From positions 53,538 through 117,537 of the forward strand of contig NZ_DAMCHJ010000011.1 of assembly GCF_032104385.1 (NCBI RefSeq): a DNA stretch of 64,000 bases, read 5' to 3'. Below are positions 8,886 through 16,945 of this stretch, piece after piece. Positions within the stretch are counted from its first letter, which is position 1, and the number at the start of each line of letters is the position of its first letter. The notes beneath the pieces are model-generated. The model had not been told where the DNA came from, ran no database searches, and saw nothing but the letters and a program-made list of their open reading frames with translations. Source of the stretch: Tissierella sp032104385 (GTDB lineage Bacteria; Bacillota; Clostridia; Tissierellales; Tissierellaceae). Position numbers and translations under genes: made by a program.

Positions 8886-9989
8886 ATGGAACTTAAGATT
8901 TTTCACACAGGGGACATTCACTTAGGAATGAAATTCAATAATTATGCAGATGAAATAAGAGAAAACTTATGTGAAGCCAGATTTTTGGCTTTAGAAAATA
9001 TGATAATAAAATCAAATGAATTAAATACAGATTTATTTGTTATTGCAGGAGATTTATTTAATACAATACAAGTATCTAAAAAAGATATAAATAGAACTGT
9101 AAAGATTTTGGACAAGTTTAATGGAGGTTGTGTATTAGTCTTACCTGGAAATCATGATTATGATAATGGTATGATAGATTTATGGCGCGAGTTTACTAAA
9201 ATACCAAGTGAAAAAATAGTTTTATTAAATGAAAAGAAGCATTATTTTTTAAATAATTATGATTTAGACGTAGTTATATATCCAGCACCTTGCCATAACA
9301 AACATTCAAGTGAGAATGGTTTAGGGTGGATTAAGGAGGAAGGATTAGCACAAACAGGTAAATATCATATAGGAGTTGCCCATGGAGCCTTAGAAGGACT
9401 TTCTCCTGATATTGAGGGTAATTATTATTATATGGGGATAAATGAGTTAAGTTTCATACCCACAAACTTATGGTTGCTAGGGCATACTCATCTTATGTAT
9501 CCATTTAAAGATAAAATATTAGATAATAAAATATTTAATGCAGGTACACCGGAGCCGGATGGATTGGATTACAAGGATGAAGGCAATGCTTGGTTCATAA
9601 CTATAAATGATGAAAAAATAGTTGGTGATAAAATACCTACAGGGAAATATAGATTTTTCGACCAAGAATTTGAATTAAATTCTGATGAAGATTTAAACTC
9701 TATAGAATCATGGGCTTTGAAGGATGATCCAAATAAGAAAATCATTCGTCTATGTCTTAAAGGCAGTATATCCAATGAAGCCTATGAAAACTTAAATGCT
9801 TTTTATAGAAATTTAGAATCTAATTTATTTCATTTAATGGTTGATGATTCCAATTTAAGGGTTAAAATAAACAAAACTACTATAGAAAGAGAATTCACAA
9901 AGGGATCTTTTCCCTATGAATTTTTAAATAGTTTGACTTATGATGATGAAGCATTGCAGATTGCATATGATCTATTGAGGAGGGGATAA
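8886..9989 (+). CDS. SbcD/YhaO-like DNA repair exonuclease
   Basis: 367-residue calcineurin-like metallophosphoesterase. Metal-binding motifs appear in order: GDIHLG (Asp10, His12), GDLFNT, GNHDYD, AHGALEG and GHTH (residues 199-202). This is the nuclease partner of SMC-like ATPases in double-strand break processing. The ATG follows a run of six G. It ends one base before the ATPase gene, so the two are translationally coupled. Length and partner size resemble the Bacillus YhaO/YhaN pair more than classical SbcCD. Confidence 0.9.
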   Translation: MELKIFHTGDIHLGMKFNNYADEIRENLCEARFLALENMIIKSNELNTDLFVIAGDLFNTIQVSKKDINRTVKILDKFNGGCVLVLPGNHDYDNGMIDLWREFTKIPSEKIVLLNEKKHYFLNNYDLDVVIYPAPCHNKHSSENGLGWIKEEGLAQTGKYHIGVAHGALEGLSPDIEGNYYYMGINELSFIPTNLWLLGHTHLMYPFKDKILDNKIFNAGTPEPDGLDYKDEGNAWFITINDEKIVGDKIPTGKYRFFDQEFELNSDEDLNSIESWALKDDPNKKIIRLCLKGSISNEAYENLNAFYRNLESNLFHLMVDDSNLRVKINKTTIEREFTKGSFPYEFLNSLTYDDEALQIAYDLLRRG

Positions 9990-9990
9990 G

Positions 9991-12414
9991 ATGTATATTA
10001 AATCCTATGAAAGTACAAGATTTGCTGGGTTAAAGGATATTAGCCTGGAGTTTGATAAGGGAGTNNNNNNNNNNAATGTAATATTAGGCCCCAACGAATC
10101 AGGTAAGAGTACCATTATTGAAGGGATTCATTCTACTTTATTTAAGGATATAAGGCTTAGAAGAAATAATAATTTAGATAAAGAGTTCTCATTTAAGTTT
10201 ATGCCACAGCCAAATGGTGATTTTATCAATGGCAAAGTTATCATAGAATATGATAATGGAGAATATGAAATCTATAAAGAATGGGGAAGTGCTGAAAATA
10301 TACATTTATTAACTCCAAATGGAAATATTATTAAAAATGAAAATGACATTAAGGAAGAATTATCTAAAATCCTAACCTATGGAGAAAGTACCTATAGCAA
10401 TATTGTATTTGCTAAGCAAAGAGATTTGAAGAGGGCTTTATTTAATATAATTAATAATAGGGAAATAACTAATGAAATTAATGATTTATTAAGAAGAACT
10501 ATGATGGAATTAGACGGTATATCCATCGATACTATACAGAAAAATATAGAAGATGAAATAGATAGTTTATATAAGAGATGGAATAGAGAGAAAAACTACC
10601 CGGAAAATAATAGAGGAGTTAACAACCCATATAAAACTGGACTAGGAAAGATATTAGAAAGCTACTATTATAAAGAGAATTTAAAATTGCTCATGGAAAG
10701 AGCAGATGAATCAGAAAAAGAATTTGAGAATATATGTAATAAAATCAAGGAATTAGAGGAGAAGATAAAATTATTATCTGAAAAAAAACTTGGATTAGAA
10801 AGGATTGAAGATGATGTAAATAATAGGATGATTTTAGATGCAGAAATATATTCTATTAATAAAGACTTAGGAGATTTATCAGAAGCCAATAGAGAATGGC
10901 CTAAAACTGAGCAATTATTAGAGCAACTGGATGAAAAAATCCTTGTATTAAAAGAAAAAAGAGAAAAATTAAATAAAGAGAAGGATGATTTAGAGAAATC
11001 AAAGAAGAAGGAGAGCCTAGAAAAGAAATTAAAAAATATAGAAGAAATTCAAGAGAAGATAAATTCTATTATAAATGAATTATCTACAATACCCACAATA
11101 AATAGTGATGATATAGACAAATTATCTAAGATTCAGACTAAGTTATTAACATTAGATACTACTATGAAGGCTGGTAAAATGATTGGAATATTAAAAAAAT
11201 CATCGGATAAGCCATTATATATATCAAGAGATTTTAAGGAGCGAGAAGTACTTGATTTAGGTATTCCATTTGAAGCCAATGGTCTAATAAATATAATCTA
11301 TGATAATGAGCTTGAAATAGAAATTAAAACAGGAGATTTAGACTTTGAAGAATTAAATAATAAATATAGATCATCTAAGAAAGAATATAATCAATTATTA
11401 CACATTCTCAAGATTGATACTATAGAAGCTGGTAAATTTAATTTTGAAAAAATTAAAAAACTAGAGAATGAAAAGATATCTTTAAATAAACAATTGGAAT
11501 TGATATTAGATAACAGTACAAAGGGAGAATTAGAGGAAGAATTAAAAGAACTAGCGAATATTAAAGTGTTTAGGGATTTAGATGAAATTGATAAAGAATT
11601 AGCTAAAATCAATGAGGAAGAATTAGATATCTTAGCAAATAAAAAGAATAAGACAGATTTAATAGTTCAGTGGAAGGAGGAATACACTGATCATGACAAT
11701 TTATTTGATTTAGTCATAGATAAAAAAACTATACTTAAAGATAAAAAGTCAAAGTTAGAAAAATTAAAACCATTACCTGAAGAATTTACTACAGCAGAAG
11801 AATTTAAGAACAATTTGATTTTGATTAAAGAAGAATTAAGTAATAATAAAGGAGATTGGGACGGGTTAAAATCCCATTATTATGAAGTTAAAAACAATCT
11901 TTTAGATATATCTTTTGAAGAATTAAGAAAAGAATATTTACATTCTGAATCTATATTTCAAAGGAATATTCAAAGAGGAGAAAAACTCTTAGAAATTCAA
12001 AAGGTATTTTTAAAAACAAAAGAAGAACTATCAAATAATCCCATGGAACCATTAGCATATGAATTTGCAAGATTATTGGAGATTATTACAGATGGTAAAT
12101 ATAAAACTGGGGACATAGATGAAGAGTTTAATATAAAGCTTCAAAACTTAAATGGTGAGATTCCTGTTGAGCTGTTATCAGCTGGAACCTATGACAGTGT
12201 TACATTAGCTCTAAGATTTTCTCTATTAAAGCATATTTTTAAGGGTCAAAGCGGATATGTTATATTAGATGATTGCTTAGTAGATTTAGATCCTAAGAGA
12301 AAGGATCAATCTGTAAAACTAATAAATGACTTTGCCAAGGAATATCAAATTATTTTTACAACTTGTGATCCAGAAACAGCTAAGATGTTAGGGGGAAATC
12401 TTATAAAAATATAA
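9991..12414 (+). CDS. SbcC/YhaN-like SMC-type ATPase (contains an N gap)
   Basis: 807 codons including 10 undetermined bases at 10065-10074. N-terminal half ATPase with Walker A GPNESGKST; long coiled-coil segments rich in Glu, Lys and Leu from about residue 210 to 700; then the signature LLSAGTYDS, Walker B YVILDDCLVDLD and a C-terminal ATPase lobe. No CxxC zinc hook is visible in the middle, and the protein is shorter than SbcC (over 1000 residues), so YhaN-type is the better match. It forms a complex with the preceding nuclease. The N run falls just before Walker A and preserves the frame; see the separate gap entry. Confidence 0.88.
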   Translation: MYIKSYESTRFAGLKDISLEFDKGXXXXNVILGPNESGKSTIIEGIHSTLFKDIRLRRNNNLDKEFSFKFMPQPNGDFINGKVIIEYDNGEYEIYKEWGSAENIHLLTPNGNIIKNENDIKEELSKILTYGESTYSNIVFAKQRDLKRALFNIINNREITNEINDLLRRTMMELDGISIDTIQKNIEDEIDSLYKRWNREKNYPENNRGVNNPYKTGLGKILESYYYKENLKLLMERADESEKEFENICNKIKELEEKIKLLSEKKLGLERIEDDVNNRMILDAEIYSINKDLGDLSEANREWPKTEQLLEQLDEKILVLKEKREKLNKEKDDLEKSKKKESLEKKLKNIEEIQEKINSIINELSTIPTINSDDIDKLSKIQTKLLTLDTTMKAGKMIGILKKSSDKPLYISRDFKEREVLDLGIPFEANGLINIIYDNELEIEIKTGDLDFEELNNKYRSSKKEYNQLLHILKIDTIEAGKFNFEKIKKLENEKISLNKQLELILDNSTKGELEEELKELANIKVFRDLDEIDKELAKINEEELDILANKKNKTDLIVQWKEEYTDHDNLFDLVIDKKTILKDKKSKLEKLKPLPEEFTTAEEFKNNLILIKEELSNNKGDWDGLKSHYYEVKNNLLDISFEELRKEYLHSESIFQRNIQRGEKLLEIQKVFLKTKEELSNNPMEPLAYEFARLLEIITDGKYKTGDIDEEFNIKLQNLNGEIPVELLSAGTYDSVTLALRFSLLKHIFKGQSGYVILDDCLVDLDPKRKDQSVKLINDFAKEYQIIFTTCDPETAKMLGGNLIKI
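10065..10074. other. Assembly gap of 10 N
   Basis: Ten undetermined bases lie between codons for FDKG and NVILGPNESGKST. Related ATPases have only one residue between this Gly and the Asn-Val, so the real missing sequence could be a single base completing GTN (Val), with 10 N used as a placeholder. Confidence 0.95.
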
Positions 12415-12429
12415 AGGAAGGTGATATAT

Positions 12430-13206
12430 ATGGGGAGTCTTAAAAAACATTGTATAGCCTTAATTTTTATCTTCGTATTAATATTAAATAACAATGTTTA
12501 TGCTGCGGATGGACTTTATCGTTTAATGCATAATGATCATGATGCATTGATAGTTGGAGAAATAATCAGTATAGATGAAAATGACATAAAGGTTTCTGTA
12601 GAAAAAAATATAATTAGTAATAAGGACTTAAATAATTATGCTGCTAGAAAGCAGTTAAATCTTAGTGAGGTAAATATTATATCATCATTTAGATATACTT
12701 TTTTTTATGATGAGAATGACAATGAAGGTAATCCTTCTGTAGGAGATTATGTACTTATGTCAGTTTTAAAATCGGGAAAAGGTTTTGAAATTGCTTGGGG
12801 AGCATATAAGGTTGATAGTATTGATTATAAAAATTTGTCAGTGATTTTACCAAGATATGTAAGTATGGGCTACAAAATGGAAGCCGCTGCCATCAAAGCT
12901 TTTGTTAATAGTGATGGAGAAATTAATGAATTTTTCTTTGATGGAAATAAAGAAATTGTTTATGCTGGTGAAGAAAAAACTATCATTTTTGATGGTAATA
13001 TTCAAGAATCAGAAGAAATTTCTTCTGATGATATAAATAATATAGAAAAGGAAGGTTCTGTCGCCATAATAGGTGGGGCTGATGGTCCTACAGCTTTATA
13101 TCTTACGGGAAATCCAACTAAAGCTTTGATTATTCCAACTATTATAGTTTTAGTAGTAGGTTTTGCTATTGGATATTTTGCTAAAGCAAAGATTTCAAAG
13201 AAATAA
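12430..13206 (+). CDS. Secreted, C-terminally anchored protein with a decarboxylase-beta-like motif
   Basis: I do not recognise the ectodomain. Start ATG 12430 is chosen from AAGGAAGGTGAT upstream, giving 258 residues. A signal peptide occupies residues 1-25 (hydrophobic core, cleavage after VYA). Residues 26-190 form a beta-rich extracellular domain beginning HDALIVGEI. An acidic linker leads to SVAIIGGADGPTALYLTG (residues 210-227), then one transmembrane helix (about 233-252) and a KAKISKK tail on the cytoplasmic side. IIGGADGPTALYLT is identical to a segment of the Na+-translocating decarboxylase beta subunit in this window. It follows sbcC by 6 bases and may be co-transcribed. Function unknown. 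Confidence 0.8.
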   Translation: MGSLKKHCIALIFIFVLILNNNVYAADGLYRLMHNDHDALIVGEIISIDENDIKVSVEKNIISNKDLNNYAARKQLNLSEVNIISSFRYTFFYDENDNEGNPSVGDYVLMSVLKSGKGFEIAWGAYKVDSIDYKNLSVILPRYVSMGYKMEAAAIKAFVNSDGEINEFFFDGNKEIVYAGEEKTIIFDGNIQESEEISSDDINNIEKEGSVAIIGGADGPTALYLTGNPTKALIIPTIIVLVVGFAIGYFAKAKISKK

Positions 13207-13294
13207 ATATGTAGAAAAAACTATAAAAGGAAAGGTAGGTGAAAATCCTGTAACACTATAATCTTATTTATATTAGATTTGAGTTCAGGATTAA

Positions 13295-14086
13295 ATGAAA
13301 GATTATTTATATTCTAATTATATAGTTGAAGAAAAGATATATATAGAAAATATTCCTGCCATTTTATTTAGACCAAAAGATGTAGAAGGTACTATACCAA
13401 CTATTATATTTTACCATGGTTGGGGTTCAAATAAGGAATCTCAAAGGATCAGAGGATTAATATTTGCAACAGTAGGCTTTCAAGTATTAATACCAGATGG
13501 TATTTATCATGGAGAGAGAAATCCGATAGATTATACAACAGCTAGTGGTAAATATTTTTGGGAGACAATATTAAACAATATGGAAGAATCTAATTTATTG
13601 ATAGAGCAAATTATCATGAAATATCAAGGAGATCCAGATAATATTTTTTTAACAGGTCATTCTATGGGAGGATTTACTGCTGCAGGAATATTTACACATA
13701 ATCCTATGATAAAATCTTTAGTTGTGTTAAATGGCTCCTGTGCATGGAAAAATTCCAATGACATATTTAAAAAGTATTTAGGAATTAAAATGACTGAGGA
13801 CTTAAAAGAAATTGAGGAAAAGATAGAGAAACTAGATCCTTATAACAATTTGGAATTATTTAAGGATAGACCTGCTCTTATACTTCATGGAGATAGTGAT
13901 AGCATAGTGTCCATAGATAGTCAAAGATTATTTATACAGAAGCTTCAGCCTTTATATAAAAACAAGAAAAATATTAAGTTAGTTGAATATCCTAACTTAA
14001 ATCATTATGTAACTACAAATATGATGGAAGAAAGTATATCTTGGTTATGTGAAGTGAAAAGATTTAATAATGGTGAAATTATTTAG
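13295..14086 (+). CDS. Alpha/beta hydrolase (esterase-like)
   Basis: 263-residue single-domain serine hydrolase. The oxyanion region FYHGWGS is near residue 45, the nucleophile Ser123 is in GHSMGG, the acid is probably Asp202 (or Asp200) in HGDSDSIVS, and His237 in NLNHYV completes the triad. This resembles YitV-type esterases and dienelactone hydrolase-like peptidases; substrate unknown. No signal peptide, so cytoplasmic. The ribosome site (CAGGA) is weak. The 88-base gap upstream holds a short stretch resembling part of a cobalamin riboswitch core. Confidence 0.85.
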   Translation: MKDYLYSNYIVEEKIYIENIPAILFRPKDVEGTIPTIIFYHGWGSNKESQRIRGLIFATVGFQVLIPDGIYHGERNPIDYTTASGKYFWETILNNMEESNLLIEQIIMKYQGDPDNIFLTGHSMGGFTAAGIFTHNPMIKSLVVLNGSCAWKNSNDIFKKYLGIKMTEDLKEIEEKIEKLDPYNNLELFKDRPALILHGDSDSIVSIDSQRLFIQKLQPLYKNKKNIKLVEYPNLNHYVTTNMMEESISWLCEVKRFNNGEII

Positions 14087-14106
14087 CTTATATAAATATT
14101 AATTTC

Positions 14107-14135
14107 TTGAATAAATTCTTTAATTATTATAGTAT
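14107..14135 (+). promoter_or_regulatory. Probable SigA promoter for xpt
   Basis: TTGAAT (14107-14112), 17-base spacer, TAGTAT (14130-14135). The transcript would begin only about 20 bases before the xpt start, leaving no room for a purine riboswitch. Confidence 0.45.
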
Positions 14136-14163
14136 AGTATAAAATAATCATTGAGGTGAAGAG

Positions 14164-14733
14164 ATGGAATTACTAAAACAAAGAATAATTAAAGATGGGA
14201 CTCTTAAAGAAGGAAATGTTATAAAAGTAGATAGTTTTTTAAATCATCAAATAGATATAGAATTATTGAATGAAATAGGAAAAGAATTTAAATCTAGATT
14301 TGCATCTGATAAAGTAGATAAGATTCTTACTATAGAAGCATCAGGCATAGCTATTGCAGTCATTGCAGCTCAACATTTTAATGTCCCAGTAGTATTTGCA
14401 AAGAAAACAGAATCAAAAAATCTAGATAATGATACATATGAAAGTACAGTATATTCCTATACAAAGGATAAAACTTATACTATAAGAGTATCAAAGAGAT
14501 ACCTAAATGAACGGGAAAATATATTAATAATAGATGATTTCCTTGCTAATGGAAAGGCTGCTGAAGGGTTGATAGATATAATAAATAAGGCTAACTGCAA
14601 TTTAGTTGGATTAGGTATTGCTATAGAAAAGGGATTTCAAAAAGGTGGTGATAGTCTAAGGAGCAAAGGAATAAAACTTGAATCTTTAGCTATTGTACAA
14701 TCTACAGAAAAGGGAGAAATTATATTTAGATAA
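14164..14733 (+). CDS. xpt: Xanthine phosphoribosyltransferase
   Basis: 189 residues, the usual length. It converts xanthine and PRPP to XMP in purine salvage. The sequence begins MELLKQRIIKDGTLKEGNVIKV as in known Xpt proteins (first residues shown); the PRPP-binding loop is ILIIDDFLANGKA near residue 120. Ribosome site GAGGTGAAGAG. In many Firmicutes xpt is controlled by a guanine riboswitch; here the leader is too short and no such fold is present. The stop codon is the outer edge of a perfect palindrome shared with the convergent tyrS. Confidence 0.93.
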   Translation: MELLKQRIIKDGTLKEGNVIKVDSFLNHQIDIELLNEIGKEFKSRFASDKVDKILTIEASGIAIAVIAAQHFNVPVVFAKKTESKNLDNDTYESTVYSYTKDKTYTIRVSKRYLNERENILIIDDFLANGKAAEGLIDIINKANCNLVGLGIAIEKGFQKGGDSLRSKGIKLESLAIVQSTEKGEIIFR

Positions 14734-14781
14734 AAACAACTTCACTTTTTGGTGCCTGGCACCAAAAAGTGAAGTTGTTTT
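14733..14781. terminator. Perfect palindrome, bidirectional terminator for xpt and tyrS
   Basis: 24-base arms at 14733-14756 and 14758-14781 around a single T, with core GGTGCCTGGCACC. A-rich and T-rich ends on both sides make it a terminator in both directions. It overlaps the stop codons of both flanking genes. Confidence 0.85.
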
Positions 14782-16003
14782 AAATTCTCACTTGATGATA
14801 TACTTTTTTACCTTTTCTAATCATTATTTTTTCATCTTTGAAATCATCTAAAGTAACTTGCTTATCTATTGATTCTACCTTTATATCATCAATTGTAATG
14901 CCGCCTTGCTCTACAAGTCTTCTTCCTTCACTATTTGATTTAGTAAGGTTTATATCTTTTAATAAGTCAAGAATCCCAATTCCCTTTTCAAATACAGTCT
15001 TATCCATTTCAGTAAAAGGAATTGAACCTTCATCCATACCACCAGAGAATAATGCTTTAGCTGCTTGTTTGGCTTTATTAGCTTCTTCTTCTCCATGAAT
15101 TAGCTTTGTTACTTCAAAAGCTAATACTTCTTTCGCCTTATTGATTTCAGCTCCTTCTAAAGCATTTAGTCTTCTTACCTCATCCATAGGAACAAATGTC
15201 AGTAATCTTAAGCATTTATCAACATCTGCATCATCAACATTTCTCCAGTATTGATAAAATTCATAAGGAGATGTTTTTTCAGGGTCTAACCAAAGAGCAC
15301 CTTTTGCTGTTTTACCCATTTTATCTCCTTCACTATTAGTAAGTAAAGTACAGGTCATAGCATATACTTGCTTGCTAGATTTTCTTCTTACTAAATCCAT
15401 ACCAGCAATCATATTTGACCATTGGTCATCTCCGCCTAATTGCATTTTACAATTATATTTTTCATTTAGTACAAAAAAATCATATCCTTGCATTAGCATA
15501 TAGTTGAATTCCAAGAAAGATAGTCCTTTTTCTAATCTTTGCTTAAAACATTCTGCAGTTAACATTCTATTTACTGAAAAATGAGAACCTACCTCTCTTA
15601 AAAAGTCAACATAATTTAAATCAAGTAACCAATCTGCGTTGTCAACTAAAATAGCCTTACCTTCACTAAAGTCGATTAATTTACTTAGTTGCTTTTTGAT
15701 ACTACTTACATTGTGAGTGATATCTTCTTGAGTAAGCATTTTTCTCATATCAGTTCTACCAGAAGGGTCACCGATCATTGCAGTACCGCCTCCAACTAAG
15801 GCGATTGGTCTGTGACCAGCTCTTTGCATATGAGCCATAAACATCATAGCTATAAAATGACCTACGTGTAAACTATCGGCAGTAGGGTCAAACCCTATAT
15901 AAAAGGTCACGCTTTCTTTACCTAATAATTCTCTTATTTCTTCTTCATGTGTAGTTTGCTTGATATATCCTCGTTCCATTAAAGCATCGAATACATTTTG
16001 CAT
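14780..16003 (-). CDS. tyrS: Tyrosyl-tRNA synthetase
   Basis: 407 residues, class I synthetase of the bacterial TyrRS type. HIGH-like signature HVGHF follows FDPTADSL; the KMSKS-like loop reads KMGKT; a C-terminal S4 RNA-binding domain ends in IRKGKKVYHQVRI. It charges tRNA-Tyr with tyrosine. Ribosome site AGGAGGAAT precedes ATG at 16003. Expression is controlled by a T-box leader on the same strand with a TAC specifier. An approximately 125-base repeat sits between the T-box terminator and the start codon. Confidence 0.97.
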   Translation of the reverse strand: MQNVFDALMERGYIKQTTHEEEIRELLGKESVTFYIGFDPTADSLHVGHFIAMMFMAHMQRAGHRPIALVGGGTAMIGDPSGRTDMRKMLTQEDITHNVSSIKKQLSKLIDFSEGKAILVDNADWLLDLNYVDFLREVGSHFSVNRMLTAECFKQRLEKGLSFLEFNYMLMQGYDFFVLNEKYNCKMQLGGDDQWSNMIAGMDLVRRKSSKQVYAMTCTLLTNSEGDKMGKTAKGALWLDPEKTSPYEFYQYWRNVDDADVDKCLRLLTFVPMDEVRRLNALEGAEINKAKEVLAFEVTKLIHGEEEANKAKQAAKALFSGGMDEGSIPFTEMDKTVFEKGIGILDLLKDINLTKSNSEGRRLVEQGGITIDDIKVESIDKQVTLDDFKDEKIMIRKGKKVYHQVRI

Positions 16004-16033
16004 AATATTCCTCCTATTTATAATTATTATTCT

Positions 16034-16157
16034 CTAAGTTAGGTCATTTTACGCAGTCTCGCAACTCAAATTTGTTCATTCTCTAACGGTCGTGCAAATT
16101 TGGTGCTCGTTGCGTTTGACCTACTAAAGCTCACTATCGTTCGCTAAGTTAGGTCAT
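16034..16157 (-). repeat. Two-hairpin intergenic repeat (copy A) in the tyrS leader
   Basis: A 14-base direct repeat CTAAGTTAGGTCAT occurs at 16034-16047 and 16144-16157, 110 bases apart. On the minus strand the interior folds into hairpin 1 (arms 16147-16155 and 16118-16125, GACCTAACT with AGTAGGTC) and hairpin 2 (GCAAC/GTTGC at 16109-16113 and 16061-16065, with CAAATTTG at 16095-16102 and 16067-16074). A second copy with the same layout is in the rRNA leader. Confidence 0.65.
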
Positions 16158-16159
16158 AA

Positions 16160-16384
16160 AAAAAGGGCTTCATCTCATCTAAAGGACGAGAGGAAACCCG
16201 TGGTACCACCTTAATTCGCATAAAGCCTCATCCACGTAACGTGTGGGAAACGCAATAATTAAATTGAAACTCCAGAAATGTAATTCACTAAGCTAAGGAT
16301 ATAGACTTCTCACCAATAGCCTACTCTCTGTGGATTTACCTTTAACTAGTTACTTTTATCCTTCATAGTTAATTATATAATTAT
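16160..16384 (-). promoter_or_regulatory. T-box leader (tyrosine) of tyrS
   Basis: On the minus strand the leader has the T-box sequence AAGGTGGTACCACGGG (complement of 16197-16212) and a strong terminator: arms pair across 16167-16199 around CTTTA and are followed by seven T (16160-16166). Upstream is a stem I region with a GGTGAGAAG segment. The likely specifier codon is TAC (Tyr), complement of 16280-16282, in GAATTACATTTC. Uncharged tRNA-Tyr is expected to stabilise the antiterminator and allow tyrS transcription. Confidence 0.92.
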
Positions 16385-16389
16385 ATTTT

Positions 16390-16418
16390 ATAATATACTA
16401 ATATAAAAATGTTGTCAA
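16390..16418 (-). promoter_or_regulatory. SigA promoter for the tyrS T-box transcript
   Basis: On the minus strand TTGACA (complement of 16413-16418), 17-base spacer, TATTAT (complement of 16390-16395). It starts 9 bases after the superoxide reductase stop codon. Confidence 0.75.
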
Positions 16419-16426
16419 GAGTCCTT

Positions 16427-16804
16427 CTATTCTTCTACTTTAAGTTCTACGCTATTTTCCCATAATCCGTGAATATTACAATAGGATGTTGCATATATTG
16501 TACCTGATTTTTCAGCTTTGAATCTAAGGGATACATTTGGTTCAGTAAATAATCCACTTTCTCCATGGGAAGTAAAATCAAATGAGCCGATTTCAATTGG
16601 GAATTTATGTCCTTCAGGTTGGAAATATACTTTTATCCATGAAATATAATGCTCGAATGTATTCGGATGTGCTATTTCTTCTCCAACAAGAACTTTAACA
16701 TCTACTAAATCATCTTTTTTAACTGTTTCAGGTGCATGAATTACTGGAACATGTTTTTCACCTTTCCAATCTCCGCTTTGATATAAATTACTTATGCTTT
16801 TCAT
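16427..16804 (-). CDS. Superoxide reductase (neelaredoxin type)
   Basis: 125 residues, class II superoxide reductase without the N-terminal desulforedoxin domain. It reduces superoxide to hydrogen peroxide using electrons from rubredoxin, a standard anaerobe oxygen-defence enzyme. The single iron site is visible: Glu16 and His18 in GEKHVP, His46 and His52 in AHPNTFEHYI, Cys109 and His112 in CNIHGLW. All ligands are present, so it should be active. Ribosome site GGAGGGG precedes ATG at 16804. Its promoter should lie in the 141-base divergent gap shared with the methyltransferase gene. Confidence 0.93.
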   Translation of the reverse strand: MKSISNLYQSGDWKGEKHVPVIHAPETVKKDDLVDVKVLVGEEIAHPNTFEHYISWIKVYFQPEGHKFPIEIGSFDFTSHGESGLFTEPNVSLRFKAEKSGTIYATSYCNIHGLWENSVELKVEE

Positions 16805-16945
16805 ATATAAACCCCTCCATAATAATTATTATTTAACATTCAATAACTGTTATACCCAAATAAAGAAAAAAATAATCAATATTATTAACTAAATATTTAA
16901 GATATAGAGTATAATATAATTATACATTTTTTAAGGAGAGATAAT

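Noticed and set aside
14087..14163. Purine riboswitch before xpt
   Set aside because: The leader after the likely promoter is about 20 bases and has none of the riboswitch core sequences.
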